Shown piece by piece: positions 28,409-35,846 of a stretch of DNA of 64,000 bases (the stretch's first letter is position 1; each line of letters opens with the position of its first letter). A model generated the notes under the pieces. The model did not search any database. It was not told where the DNA came from and was given only the letters and a program-made list of their open reading frames with translations. The translations under genes and the position numbers were made by a program. Source of the DNA: Jeongeupia sp. HS-3 (lineage in GTDB: Bacteria; Pseudomonadota; Gammaproteobacteria; Burkholderiales; Chitinibacteraceae); assembly GCF_015140455.1 (NCBI RefSeq), contig NZ_AP024094.1, positions 1,612,001 through 1,676,000 on the forward strand, written 5' to 3'.

Positions 28409-29121
28409 GATCCCGCCTCCTCGGCCAGCGGGTTCACCCACAGGGAATGGCCGGTAAACCCGACCTCGGCGCGCGCGGCGGCGAGCACCGTCGGCGTCGC
28501 GCCCCAAGCCTGCACGGTGCCGGACAGCAGCAGCGTTTCATCGAAATGTTTCGAGACGAGATCGAGATCGTGCATCACCGCGATCACCGTGCGGCCGTCG
28601 ATTTGCCAATCGGTCAGCTGCTTGAGCAAGAGATCACGGCTGGCTGGATCGAGGTTGTTGAGCGGCTCGTCGAGCAGCAACACCGGCGCATCCTGCACCA
28701 TCAGCCGGGCAAACCGCGCCCGCTGCAACTGCCCGCCCGAGAGCGTACCGATCGGCCGGTTCGCCAGCTCGCTCAGCCCCATATGCTGCAGCGCATGCGC
28801 CGCCCTGTCCTGCTCGCCGCGCCCCAACCGGCGCCATGCGCCGCTGCGGCGCCAGCTGCCGGACAGCGCCAGCTCGGCCACCGTCATCGGAAACTGCCGA
28901 TCCAGCTCGGTGCGCTGCGGCAGATAAGCCACCCGCTCCGGGCTATGAATTTGCCCCGACGCCAGCGGCAACAGCCCAGCCATCGCCTTGAGCAAGGTCG
29001 TCTTGCCGGCGCCATTCGGGCCAACGATCGCCGTCGAGCGCCCGGTCGCAAACGTGCCGCACAGCTCGGCCACGGCCAGCCGCTGGCGGTATTTCACGCA
29101 AACATGATCGAGCGTGATCAT
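28405..29121 (-). CDS. Metal ABC transporter ATP-binding protein (ZnuC type)
   Basis: 238 residues. Walker A is GPNGAGKTTLLKAM, the Q-loop lies in AYLPQRTELDR, the signature is LSGGQLQRARFARLM, Walker B is LLLDEPLNNLDPAS and the H-loop VMHDLDLV. The ATG at 29121 overlaps the stop of a small membrane-protein gene; the 4-nt ATGA junctions on both sides indicate one coupled transcript. Confidence 0.93.
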   Translation of the reverse strand: MITLDHVCVKYRQRLAVAELCGTFATGRSTAIVGPNGAGKTTLLKAMAGLLPLASGQIHSPERVAYLPQRTELDRQFPMTVAELALSGSWRRSGAWRRLGRGEQDRAAHALQHMGLSELANRPIGTLSGGQLQRARFARLMVQDAPVLLLDEPLNNLDPASRDLLLKQLTDWQIDGRTVIAVMHDLDLVSKHFDETLLLSGTVQAWGATPTVLAAARAEVGFTGHSLWVNPLAEEAGS

Positions 29122-29264
29122 AGAAGCGACCACGCCACCAGCGCCCAGATCAGCATAATCATGGGCGAAACCAGAAGCAGCCGCTGCCAGGCCCCAAGGG
29201 CAAACAGCCAGCTCGCCAGGCGCCGCGGCGCGCTGGTCATATTGTTCGAAGTGGAATGAGTCAT
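29118..29264 (-). CDS. 48-residue membrane protein heading the metal-importer operon
   Basis: An ATG at 29264 opens 49 codons ending in a TGA that overlaps the ATPase start (ATGA). The product begins MTHSTSNNMTSAPRRLAS and has one or two short hydrophobic stretches (WLFALGAWQRLLLVS, MIMLIWALVAWSLL). The exact translational coupling, identical in style to the other junctions of the operon, is the main evidence. Role unknown; a small accessory subunit of the importer is possible (inference). Confidence 0.6.
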   Translation of the reverse strand: MTHSTSNNMTSAPRRLASWLFALGAWQRLLLVSPMIMLIWALVAWSLL

Positions 29265-29313
29265 CTCGGAAACCCCCGCCACGGCCACGCCGGAACGGGA
29301 AAAATCGGGCTAG

Positions 29314-29330
29314 TTGCAACTGAATTGCAT
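29314..29330. promoter_or_regulatory. Inverted repeat upstream of the metal-importer operon
   Basis: TGCAA (29315-29319) and TTGCA (29325-29329) form a perfect inverted repeat with a 5-bp spacer in an AT-rich stretch, 50 bp upstream of the first gene of the operon. Position and symmetry fit a metalloregulator (Zur/Mur-like) operator. The sequence does not match the enteric Zur box, so the regulator is inferred only. Confidence 0.4.
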
Positions 29331-29428
29331 TTTAGCCGTGAAATCGGCCGCTGTGAATCGCGTTTACGCATCAAGATCGCCTCAGGGAGTTCCCAAGCGC
29401 GCGCCAAGCCGCTAGAATGTCGTTCTTC

Positions 29429-29504
29429 GCCGATGTAGCTCAGTTGGTAGAGCACCTGACTTGTAATCAGGGGGTCGCGAGTTCGAATCCTGCCGTCGGC
29501 ACCA
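29429..29504 (+). tRNA. tRNA-Thr (anticodon TGT)
   Basis: 76 nt with a 7-bp acceptor stem (GCCGATG with CGTCGGC), a normal D-arm (TAGCTCAGTTGGTAGAGC), an anticodon stem CCTGA/TCAGG with loop CTTGTAA giving anticodon TGT, and an encoded CCA end. The T-stem has one mismatch. The 3' half is the integration site of the genomic island that follows; the displaced original 3' half is at 51538-51583. Confidence 0.95.
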
Positions 29505-29555
29505 GTAAAACCAAGGGGTTACAGATGATAAGTCTGTAACCCCTTGTTGCATTTC
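29458..29555 (+). repeat. attL: 98-bp direct repeat, left island end
   Basis: This stretch covers the tRNA-Thr anticodon loop to CCA and the following terminator hairpin. It matches 51538-51635 at 90 of 98 positions with no gaps, and the first 29 nt are identical. The identical core is the likely strand-exchange region of a tRNA-targeting integrase. Confidence 0.88.
29512..29546 (+). terminator. Hairpin terminator after tRNA-Thr
   Basis: CAAGGGGTTACAGA (29512-29525) pairs with TCTGTAACCCCTTG (29533-29546) around loop TGATAAG. The second copy in attR keeps the stem by compensatory changes, supporting function. Only a weak T-tract follows. Confidence 0.75.
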
Positions 29556-29763
29556 TGCCGTGCACAAGAATTTCCCCCGACATTTCCCCCGACAAAAACG
29601 CCAGCTCATCTTGATGCAACGCATCTTGGTTTCGACCAGGTTGTGCCGGTGATTAGTCCAATCAAGCTCACAGCAGGCCGTTGCAACCATAACGTCAAGG
29701 TTCACCGCAAACGACAAAAGGGCCGCTATTGCGGCCCCCTGTCCAGGTCTAGGTTCCTGAAAC

Positions 29764-31233
29764 CTACCGGACCAAGCGCTTCTCCCACCCCCCTTGGTCA
29801 AAAATCAGCAGTGGCCACAGATCCATGTACTTGCTCTTTTTCTCATCAAGCCAAAGCGTAATCCAGCCCAGCTGCACCATCCGATCCAGCACCGGGTCAA
29901 GCCGTTGCTTGTTTCGAAGCGCATTCGGCCCGTATTTGCGTACGTAGTTTTTTGCGACGTACCGACACCCCTGCCCCCGAAGGCGGCTTAAATAGTCGTT
30001 CAGCATATTTAAATCCAAATCGACCTGCGGAATCGGCGGCGGCGGGCAAAACAGCCGGATAAACTCGTTCGAATACCAACCTACTAATACGATCGAACGC
30101 TCGACGTTCTGCAGCGAGATAATCTCGCCGCCGTCCAGCAACTGAAGCAGCGCAGCCAGTCTGGCCACATTGTCCGCCAGCTTGGCAGCGTGATCCTTGC
30201 AGTTTGCGTAGCAGCCTCCCAAACCCGACTGCTGTTCGACCCTGTTGTAGTAAAGGATCCAGCACTGCGATGCCTCCTCTGACATGACCATGGTTTCTCG
30301 TTCCGGCAGGGGCTCTCCGTCCGTCGATACCGATTGCTCCAGCAGCCCGGCAAGCTGCCGCTGAAATTTCGGCAAATGCTCCCACGACGTAACGGGACGA
30401 TCGATGAATCGCATGCCTTGCGTCGAAAAAGGCTGGCAGACCAATGCCCGTGCCAAAAAGCCGAGCGAACGGGCCTCGCCGTCGTTGCGCTGGACAAAAT
30501 CCTGAAACGGCTTGGGTTGCGACATCAGCGACAGCGTCAATCGTGCATCCTTGACGGTGAAGCTCTCGCGGGTCATGCGATCGATGTCAACGTCATCGCC
30601 ATCCCAAAGTTTGTTGAGCACAGGCAGATGTTGTGAAACATGACCTTTGAAGATGACTGCAGCCTCGTTGGAGGCAAGCGCAGCATTCGGCCATGCGCCG
30701 AACAATTGATGCTGCAGTGCCTCGATGGTGCAATCCTCGTACAACAGTTTTGGGGCTTTCGGCGCAATCGGCTCACGCGCCGCGTGCACCTTGATCTGGA
30801 CTCGAAGATCATCACCACCGTTACCATGGCGAATACCCAGTCTGGTCAACTGCTTCAGAAGTGCAGCTTCCTCGGCCTTCCAGATCTTGTGTTCGACACG
30901 ATAGTCGTTCCACGCCTTGGCCAACAGCGTGGCATGCCGTTGCTGGAACTCGATAATTGCAGCAGCGAACAAACGATCGATCGTGGATTTGCGTTCACCC
31001 GATTCGGCCAACGTAATCAGCCACAGCGAACATGGTCGCAGGCTATGTGTCGTTGGAACCTGGACGTTGATCAGCCCCTGACCGACGGTCGACAGGGCAG
31101 ACAGCGCAGCAGAAACCACCAATGCACGTGGTGCCTTCGTGTTGCTCTCGACCTCGTTGATCGCATCCCTCAATGCCGGCGGAAGATCGCCACCAAGAAT
31201 AGAGAAGGTGTTGAAATTGATGTTCATATTCAT
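29764..31233 (-). CDS. DUF3987 (YfjI-like) protein, island replication/primase-associated
   Basis: 489 residues. The DUF3987 core includes 'LRPCSLWLITLAESGERKS', a P-loop-like GESGxRKS (here AESGERKST) as in other members, 'ALASNEAAVIFKGH' and 'LTLSLMSQPKPFQDFV'. The family occurs in P4-like and ICE-like islands and is thought to be a helicase/primase-linked ATPase. Its start overlaps the AlpA stop by 4 nt. It is the first gene inside attL, a place where the integrase is normally found. Confidence 0.85.
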   Translation of the reverse strand: MNMNINFNTFSILGGDLPPALRDAINEVESNTKAPRALVVSAALSALSTVGQGLINVQVPTTHSLRPCSLWLITLAESGERKSTIDRLFAAAIIEFQQRHATLLAKAWNDYRVEHKIWKAEEAALLKQLTRLGIRHGNGGDDLRVQIKVHAAREPIAPKAPKLLYEDCTIEALQHQLFGAWPNAALASNEAAVIFKGHVSQHLPVLNKLWDGDDVDIDRMTRESFTVKDARLTLSLMSQPKPFQDFVQRNDGEARSLGFLARALVCQPFSTQGMRFIDRPVTSWEHLPKFQRQLAGLLEQSVSTDGEPLPERETMVMSEEASQCWILYYNRVEQQSGLGGCYANCKDHAAKLADNVARLAALLQLLDGGEIISLQNVERSIVLVGWYSNEFIRLFCPPPPIPQVDLDLNMLNDYLSRLRGQGCRYVAKNYVRKYGPNALRNKQRLDPVLDRMVQLGWITLWLDEKKSKYMDLWPLLIFDQGGWEKRLVR

Positions 31234-31481
31234 GCTACTTCCTCACTTGTTCCAAATTTGAATTCAATTCGTTGATCTGCACGCTGTGTAATCCAGCGCT
31301 GGACTTCCGACTCCAGGAAACCAATCGCGCGTGGTCCCAGCTTGATCGGGCGTGGAAATGAACCGTCGGCGTATTTCCCGCCAATCTTCAGGCGCTCGTA
31401 GATCATCGTCCGCTTCAAACCCACCAGCGCGACCAACTCGGGCATGCGAAGGATTCGATCGTTGTGTCGTAACGGGTTCAT
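31230..31481 (-). CDS. AlpA-family transcriptional regulator/excisionase-like
   Basis: 83 residues, starting MNPLRHNDRILRMPELVALV. The MerR-like winged-helix pattern RMPELVALVGLKRTMIYE ... FPRPIKLGPRAIGF is characteristic of AlpA/Xis-type phage regulators. AlpA activates integrase expression in the P4 family. ATG at 31481; overlaps the DUF3987 gene by 4 nt. Confidence 0.88.
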   Translation of the reverse strand: MNPLRHNDRILRMPELVALVGLKRTMIYERLKIGGKYADGSFPRPIKLGPRAIGFLESEVQRWITQRADQRIEFKFGTSEEVA

Positions 31482-31623
31482 TGCACACCTCCGGCCAGCA
31501 TGGTGCGGCTGACGAAACGCGCATGCGGCCCCCTCGGCAATGACGTCATCATCCGAGTCGAACAGCGGTTGTTTCGAGCGAATGTCGCAGACGAGCGAAT
31601 GCACTGGATCGCGTAGTTGCAAT

Positions 31624-31902
31624 CTAGCGAGGCGGTAGAATTGGAGAATTGAATATGCCGAACATCCAGGACGGATGGGGCGGGTACAAATGAGGAAGGA
31701 AGGACAATAAGCGGGCCGAAATGATCTGCCTCGCCGGGTTCTCCGTCGGATGAGTCAGAAGATGATGATTTTGTAGCTTTGCCCGAATGGCGGTTGCGTG
31801 CGTGACGTGATGATGCAGTGCGAGCAGTCGCGCATCGTTCAAATCCCCGATTTGCAACAACTGGTCGACAAGGCAGTAAAATTCGTCCGCCTTTCTTTTC
31901 AT
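31624..31902 (-). CDS. Hypothetical small protein of the island
   Basis: Open frame of 92 residues from an ATG (31902), or 95 from a GTG at 31911. The N-terminal 55 residues (MKRKADEFYCLVDQLLQIGD ... RAKLQNHHLL) look like a helical protein; the proline-rich tail looks less protein-like. Small undefined genes are usual upstream of alpA in such islands. Not recognised. Confidence 0.3.
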   Translation of the reverse strand: MKRKADEFYCLVDQLLQIGDLNDARLLALHHHVTHATAIRAKLQNHHLLTHPTENPARQIISARLLSFLPHLYPPHPSWMFGIFNSPILPPR

Positions 31903-32644
31903 CTGCTTCACGAGCTACAGCTCTAACTCTCATGGCACGAAAAACCTTCATGGCATGAATCATAGCGGCGGACTTTTTCATCACCACCACTCGAACCGAA
32001 TCATTTTCATTACAAGAACGCACTATAGTGCTGCCGATGAACAAAACTGCGGCATTACTGCGCGCCTGCTGCACGTTCTCACAGTCTTGATAATCACTCC
32101 GTCCAGCGTCGTGATCTGTAGCCATGCGTGACTGCATGGTGACACTCCTTTTTGTGGCCTACGGGTTGATGAAACCGGGGGAGCGCAGAACGCCCCCTCT
32201 CGCAAATAGCTAACGCTAGTCCAGCACATTCTTCAAATGTAAAAATTCACACTATCAATTCATCGGACTGAGCCGAACCCTTCTGCACGGTACCGAACAT
32301 GACGAACCTACGGATGCTCACCCACGCAGATGTCGTTGTCCGTCGCATACCGAAGGCCCTTCCGGGAGTAACTGGGCCAGCACCTGCTCCACGCATCGCT
32401 CAAGGCGGCACCTCACGCCATTTTTACGCCACATGCCATAACAATTCGCCGATTGAGAGGTGAACAGACCGCGCTCAGCCATATCGTTCCACTCCAACTC
32501 CACGACCATACGCAACATTCTCCAAGAGCTCCGGGAGCCATCCACAGCGCCCCGTGTCGGCCCCGGTAACCGTCCCTAAACAACGTCTGCACCGCCGGAA
32601 CCGATGTCGCGTAGTCATGCTAAAGTGGGGCAAATGAGCTACGA
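31903..32644. other. Gene-poor stretch of the island
   Basis: About 740 bp without a confident gene. The best candidate is an open frame on the minus strand at 32318-32545 (75 codons, internal MAERGLFTSQSANCYGMWRK) whose cysteine/arginine composition is not convincing. No tRNA, array or strong terminator is visible. Confidence 0.4.
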
Positions 32645-32680
32645 ATGGATCATTTCGCGGTCCCGGGCACCATCCTCCAG

Positions 32681-32725
32681 ATGCTATTCCTGCGGTTTCT
32701 GCTACTAATAGCCCAAACCGCAGTC
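32681..32725 (+). pseudogene. 5' fragment (signal peptide) of the MORN-repeat gene split by IS3
   Basis: An ATG at 32681 encodes MLFLRFLLLIAQTAV, a hydrophobic signal-peptide-like segment that runs straight into the left end of the IS3 element. An in-frame ATG at 32645 would add 12 residues. The rest of the gene appears on the other side of the element, where the coding sequence lacks an N-terminus. Joining the two is inference; no clean target duplication remains. Confidence 0.45.
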
Positions 32726-32755
32726 TGGTCTGTCCCCATGCAGAAGGACAGAGGA

Positions 32756-33622
32756 TTAAGCGCTAAGCGCTGAATGCTGCCGTTCAAACTCGACCGGTGC
32801 CAGGTAATCCAGCGTCGAATGGCGGCGGCGATGATTGTAAAATCGGATGTAGTCGAATATATCCGCGCGGGCCTCGTCGTGACTCCGGTAGCGGGTCAAG
32901 TAAACCCGCTCCGCCTTCAACGACCGGAAGAAGCTTTCCATCGCAGCGTTGTCCCAGCAATTGCCCGCTCGTGAATGGCTCGGCACCATGCCGTGCCGTT
33001 TCAGCAACATCTGGTAATCAAACGCACAATACTGGCTGCCTCGGTCCGAATGCAGTAGCACCTCCCGCACCGGTTTCCGTCTGGCAACGGCCATCGTCAA
33101 CGCAGCATGCACCAGTTCTTGCTGCATTCGATGGTGCATTGCCCAGCCGACCACGGCGCGGGAATACAAGTCCAGCACCACAGCCAGATACAGCCAGCCC
33201 TCGTCAGTACGGATGTAAGTCATGTCCGACACCCAGCGTTGATTCATCCCGGATGCGTCGAATTGCCGTTCCAGCCGATTTGGTGCCACCGGAAGCAGGT
33301 GTTGGCTGACCGGGACAGGTCGCCACCGTTTACGGGAACGTACCTTCAGCCCGCCTTGGCGCATCAGGCGGCCAACACGGTGGCGGCCACAGGCGAAGCC
33401 TTGTGCGACCAGTTCCGCATGTATCCGACGATGCCCATAGATGCCGTTGACTTCGGCATGGACCAGACGGATTTCCCGTAACAGCACGCGATTAGCCATC
33501 TCTCGCATCGAAGGCGGCCGGTTGCGCCAAGCGTAGTAGCTGCTCCGTGAGACGCGGAACAACTGGCACATGACGGCAACAGGATAACGCTCAGCAAGCG
33601 CCTGAATGGCGCGGTACTTCAC
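32756..33622 (-). CDS. IS3-family transposase OrfB (copy 1)
   Basis: 288 residues from a GTG at 33622. It has an HTH_21-like N-terminus (VSRSSYYAWRNRP) and an rve integrase core with the D,D,E triad: D in RWVSDMTYIRTDEGWLY, D in VLLHSDRGSQY, and E in SFFRSLKAERVY. The protein is normally made as an OrfAB fusion by -1 frameshifting at the A7 run; the -1 frame continues through ARHLLAAHEVKYRAI without a stop. Intact, so probably active. Confidence 0.93.
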   Translation of the reverse strand: MKYRAIQALAERYPVAVMCQLFRVSRSSYYAWRNRPPSMREMANRVLLREIRLVHAEVNGIYGHRRIHAELVAQGFACGRHRVGRLMRQGGLKVRSRKRWRPVPVSQHLLPVAPNRLERQFDASGMNQRWVSDMTYIRTDEGWLYLAVVLDLYSRAVVGWAMHHRMQQELVHAALTMAVARRKPVREVLLHSDRGSQYCAFDYQMLLKRHGMVPSHSRAGNCWDNAAMESFFRSLKAERVYLTRYRSHDEARADIFDYIRFYNHRRRHSTLDYLAPVEFERQHSALSA

Positions 33623-33912
33623 TTCGTGGGCTGCGAGAAGATGGCGAGCGCTTTTTTTAGGACGTCACGCTCCATGGTGACGCGTGCTAGATCATCGCGC
33701 AGACGCTTGAGTTCGGCTGCTTCGCCCAGTTGCTTGCCATGACCGGGAAAGGCATCCATGCCCTTGAGCAGAAACTGGCGTTTCCATTTGCCCAGCAGGC
33801 CTTCGGTGATGCCGAAGGCCTGCGCGACGTGACGTAGCGGCGTGCCAGCCAGGATTTGCTCAACAGCTTCCCGCTTGAGGGACTCGGGAAAGGTACGGCG
33901 GATTTGGGTCAT
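33619..33912 (-). CDS. IS3-family transposase OrfA (copy 1)
   Basis: 97 residues. It has a helix-turn-helix (AGTPLRHVAQAFGITEGLLG) and a leucine-zipper-like region (AAELKRLRDDLARVTMERDV), followed by the slippery codons for KK in DVLKKALAIF. The stop overlaps orfB (GTGA). ATG at 33912. It differs from copy 2 at one residue (SLKRE here, SFKRE in copy 2). Confidence 0.93.
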   Translation of the reverse strand: MTQIRRTFPESLKREAVEQILAGTPLRHVAQAFGITEGLLGKWKRQFLLKGMDAFPGHGKQLGEAAELKRLRDDLARVTMERDVLKKALAIFSQPTK

Positions 33913-33976
33913 GAACACTCCTTGGTGGCGATTATCCACCTTAAGTTAGTGTCCTTCCGTATAGGGACAGACCACC

Positions 33977-34662
33977 ATGGATTCGGCGGTGGGTTACGTT
34001 GCGATGCGCCGATTCAGGACGGCACCCCGGACGGCGTCACCTCCTGTAGCGCACCTGACGGTGGCGGCGCGGTGTTCGAGATTCCGTTCAAGCAGGGAGT
34101 GGTCGACGGCGACTTCGTCGTGCTCAATCCCAAGAAGGCAGGCCAGACCATTGCTTCGGCCCGTTTCAGTGCAGGCCGGCTCAACGGCCCGTCGGAGATC
34201 TTCAGCCCGGCCACCGGCAAGCGGATGCATCAGTTGAGCTGGGAACAAGGGGTGCCGGTCGGCAGTATCGAGCGGTATGACGAGCACACCGGCAAGCTGC
34301 GCTTCAAGGCCGACTTTGTTGCGGGACGAATGGAAGGCGAAGTCTTTAGCTATGACAGCGAAGGCCGATTGCTGCAACGCCAGCAAGTGAAAAACGGCCT
34401 CGCCGAGGGCCTAGTCAAGCAGTTCGATCCGGAAACAGGCAAAGTCATCAAGCAAACTCAGTGGCATGAAGGCTATCCCCAGGCGCCCGAAGCCGCATCG
34501 ACCACAAACAGCACCACGCCAGCCAACGACGCCAAGCTCGAACATTGCACCGACGCCAAGGTCGCCGCCTTCCACAAGGAGAAAGGAGACGAGGAACCGG
34601 TCACAGCCGACATGCTGGAAGAATGGAAAAGCCAGTGCTTGGCAAGCCTGATAGCTAGCTGA
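33977..34662 (+). pseudogene. MORN-repeat (YwqK-like) protein, 5' end lost to IS3
   Basis: The open frame enters from the IS and becomes gene-like at GFGGGLRCDAPIQDGTPDG. It continues through repeats of the MORN/YwqK type (FKQGVVDGDFVVLN, FSAGRLNGPSEIFS, FVAGRMEGEVFSYD, VKNGLAEGLVKQFD) and stops at 34662. A signal peptide and start are missing here but a matching fragment lies left of the IS. Proteins of this class are exported and often sit beside effector or toxin genes. About 225 residues remain. Confidence 0.7.
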
Positions 34663-34695
34663 TCAGGCGTTCTCGTTAATCCACCCCAGCGACAT

Positions 34696-34723
34696 CCCCT
34701 CCGGCCCCTTGCGGGCCGGGGGC
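34696..34723 (+). terminator. GC-rich hairpin, duplicate of the one at 35081
   Basis: CCGGCCC (34701-34707) pairs with GGGCCGG (34713-34719), extended by flanking C/G runs. It follows the MORN pseudogene. The same hairpin context (CCTCCGGCCC...GGGCCGGGGGC) recurs at 35081 with a T-run. Confidence 0.55.
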
Positions 34724-34844
34724 TGGCGCTCGACCTTGACCGAACTGCTCAAGGCTGGCGCAGCGCAGCTCGTCAATGTGCTGGCGGTCGCCAAGTGGGT
34801 GCTCAACGGCTGGCAGCAACAGCCATCGTCAATGGAGATTTCAA

Positions 34845-34967
34845 ATGTTCAGATATATCGGCGCCGTAGTGGTGTACGGCTTCGCAGCATATGGGCTTGT
34901 TGAATGGATGAAAAAACATTATCAACATGATTCTTCTCATGAAGATAGCTTCAGTCGTGAGTCTTAA
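34845..34967 (+). CDS. 40-residue membrane protein
   Basis: ATG at 34845 with GGAG 7 nt upstream. The product starts MFRYIGAVVVYGFAAYGLVE, one transmembrane helix followed by a charged tail (MKKHYQHDSSHEDSFSRES). Ribosome-binding site, composition and placement between two terminator-like hairpins support a real small gene. It follows a MORN-repeat gene; no function is known to me. Confidence 0.55.
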   Translation: MFRYIGAVVVYGFAAYGLVEWMKKHYQHDSSHEDSFSRES

Positions 34968-35080
34968 CCACCATGCTCTTGTCCGTCGCGGCTTATCGGG
35001 AGAATGGAAAAATTAAGTGCCAAGCCGGCCAGCAGGCTGGCTGATCAGACCACGCCGCCAATTCAACCAAGCAACATCAT

Positions 35081-35117
35081 CCTCCGGCCCTTCGCGGGCC
35101 GGGGGCTTCTTCTTTTT
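35081..35117 (+). terminator. Rho-independent terminator
   Basis: CCGGCCC (35084-35090) pairs with GGGCCGG (35096-35102), followed by TTCTTCTTTTTT. It ends the small membrane-protein transcript and faces the convergent restriction operon. Confidence 0.8.
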
Positions 35118-35222
35118 TACTTCACCGCTCTGCTTTCATCCCCAAGATCGGCAATCATCGGCTGGTGATCTAAAGTCGGGCTACACCAGCACAAAACCAG
35201 AATGCGTATAAGGACAACCTTT

Positions 35223-35846
35223 CTACAGCGGAAACCAGTTACGCAAACAGGCACAAATACTGGCAAAGGACGGGCAGGCTTCCAGACCTTTGATGCCCGC
35301 TCTCTTGCCAATTTCTTCAAAGTCGCGTGGGGAAATGGTTTTTCGGAGCTTTTGTTTGACGATATGCTCGAACAGTTCTTTGGGCTGGCTAGTTTTCAGC
35401 TCGGCAGGATTTTGTTTCTGATTGACTGCGTGCTCGTCAATCCACTGCTGCAACTGCTGCGGGCTGATCCGGCAATGCGCCACCAGCGCCGACTCGCAGT
35501 GCCATAACCATTCTTCCAGCTCTGGAACGAGGACGGTCACCGCGCTGTTGCCGCTCCAGGTGTAACTATCCAACTTGTTCTGAATTTCAGCTGCTACGCT
35601 TGCCGCGTCTTGCCGTTTGTCCCGTCCTGAGCCGTGGTGATCCCACAGCAGCAGCGCCTTGCCGAATTTGCCTTTCTGCATCCGCGCCAGCTCGGCGCCG
35701 GTATTGACCATGCCGGCATCCCGTTGCGGGTTGCGCATGATCTCGAAGCTGAATGGACGAACGCCCAAAGCCTGTGGCTTGGCCAACACGGAGCATAGAA
35801 ACGCCTCGGCGTCTGCGTCCGCCACATACACCAGCAGGTCTTTCAT
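35223..35846 (-). CDS. Small partner protein of the ATPase, possible TOPRIM/nuclease-like
   Basis: 207 residues. The N-terminus MKDLLVYVADADAEAFLCSV places an acidic DADAE after a first beta-strand, and a second strand ends in LLLWDHHGSGRDK. This spacing of acidic clusters is TOPRIM-like, and the protein sits directly behind an AAA ATPase as in other ATPase/TOPRIM-type defence pairs. From memory the pair resembles the MAD3/MAD4 components of methylation-associated defence systems; that name needs a database search. ATG overlaps the ATPase stop by 4 nt. Last gene of the three-gene restriction operon. Confidence 0.6.
   Translation of the reverse strand: MKDLLVYVADADAEAFLCSVLAKPQALGVRPFSFEIMRNPQRDAGMVNTGAELARMQKGKFGKALLLWDHHGSGRDKRQDAASVAAEIQNKLDSYTWSGNSAVTVLVPELEEWLWHCESALVAHCRISPQQLQQWIDEHAVNQKQNPAELKTSQPKELFEHIVKQKLRKTISPRDFEEIGKRAGIKGLEACPSFASICACLRNWFPL

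Larger units (their letters stand above)
32726..33976 (-). mobile_element. IS3-family insertion sequence, copy 1
   Basis: 1,251 bp. The ends are imperfect inverted repeats starting TGGTCTGTCCCCATGCAGAA (left) and, on the other strand, TGGTCTGTCCCTATACGGAA (right). It contains orfA and orfB overlapping by 4 nt with an A7 slippery run at 33652-33658 (minus strand). No matching target duplication flanks this copy. A second copy of the same length lies at 48201-49451. Confidence 0.92.

Noticed and set aside
29412-29801. Open frame across the tRNA-Thr gene on the opposite strand
   Set aside because: It runs antisense through the tRNA and its terminator; a common artefact at tRNA genes.
31478-32137. 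219-codon minus-strand frame upstream of alpA
   Set aside because: Overlaps a more protein-like frame, is rich in Arg/Ser and shows no motif or good ribosome-binding site.
33652-33658. Broken IS3 transposase (two frames)
   Set aside because: An A7 slippery run and the overlapping frames are the normal IS3 OrfA/OrfB arrangement.
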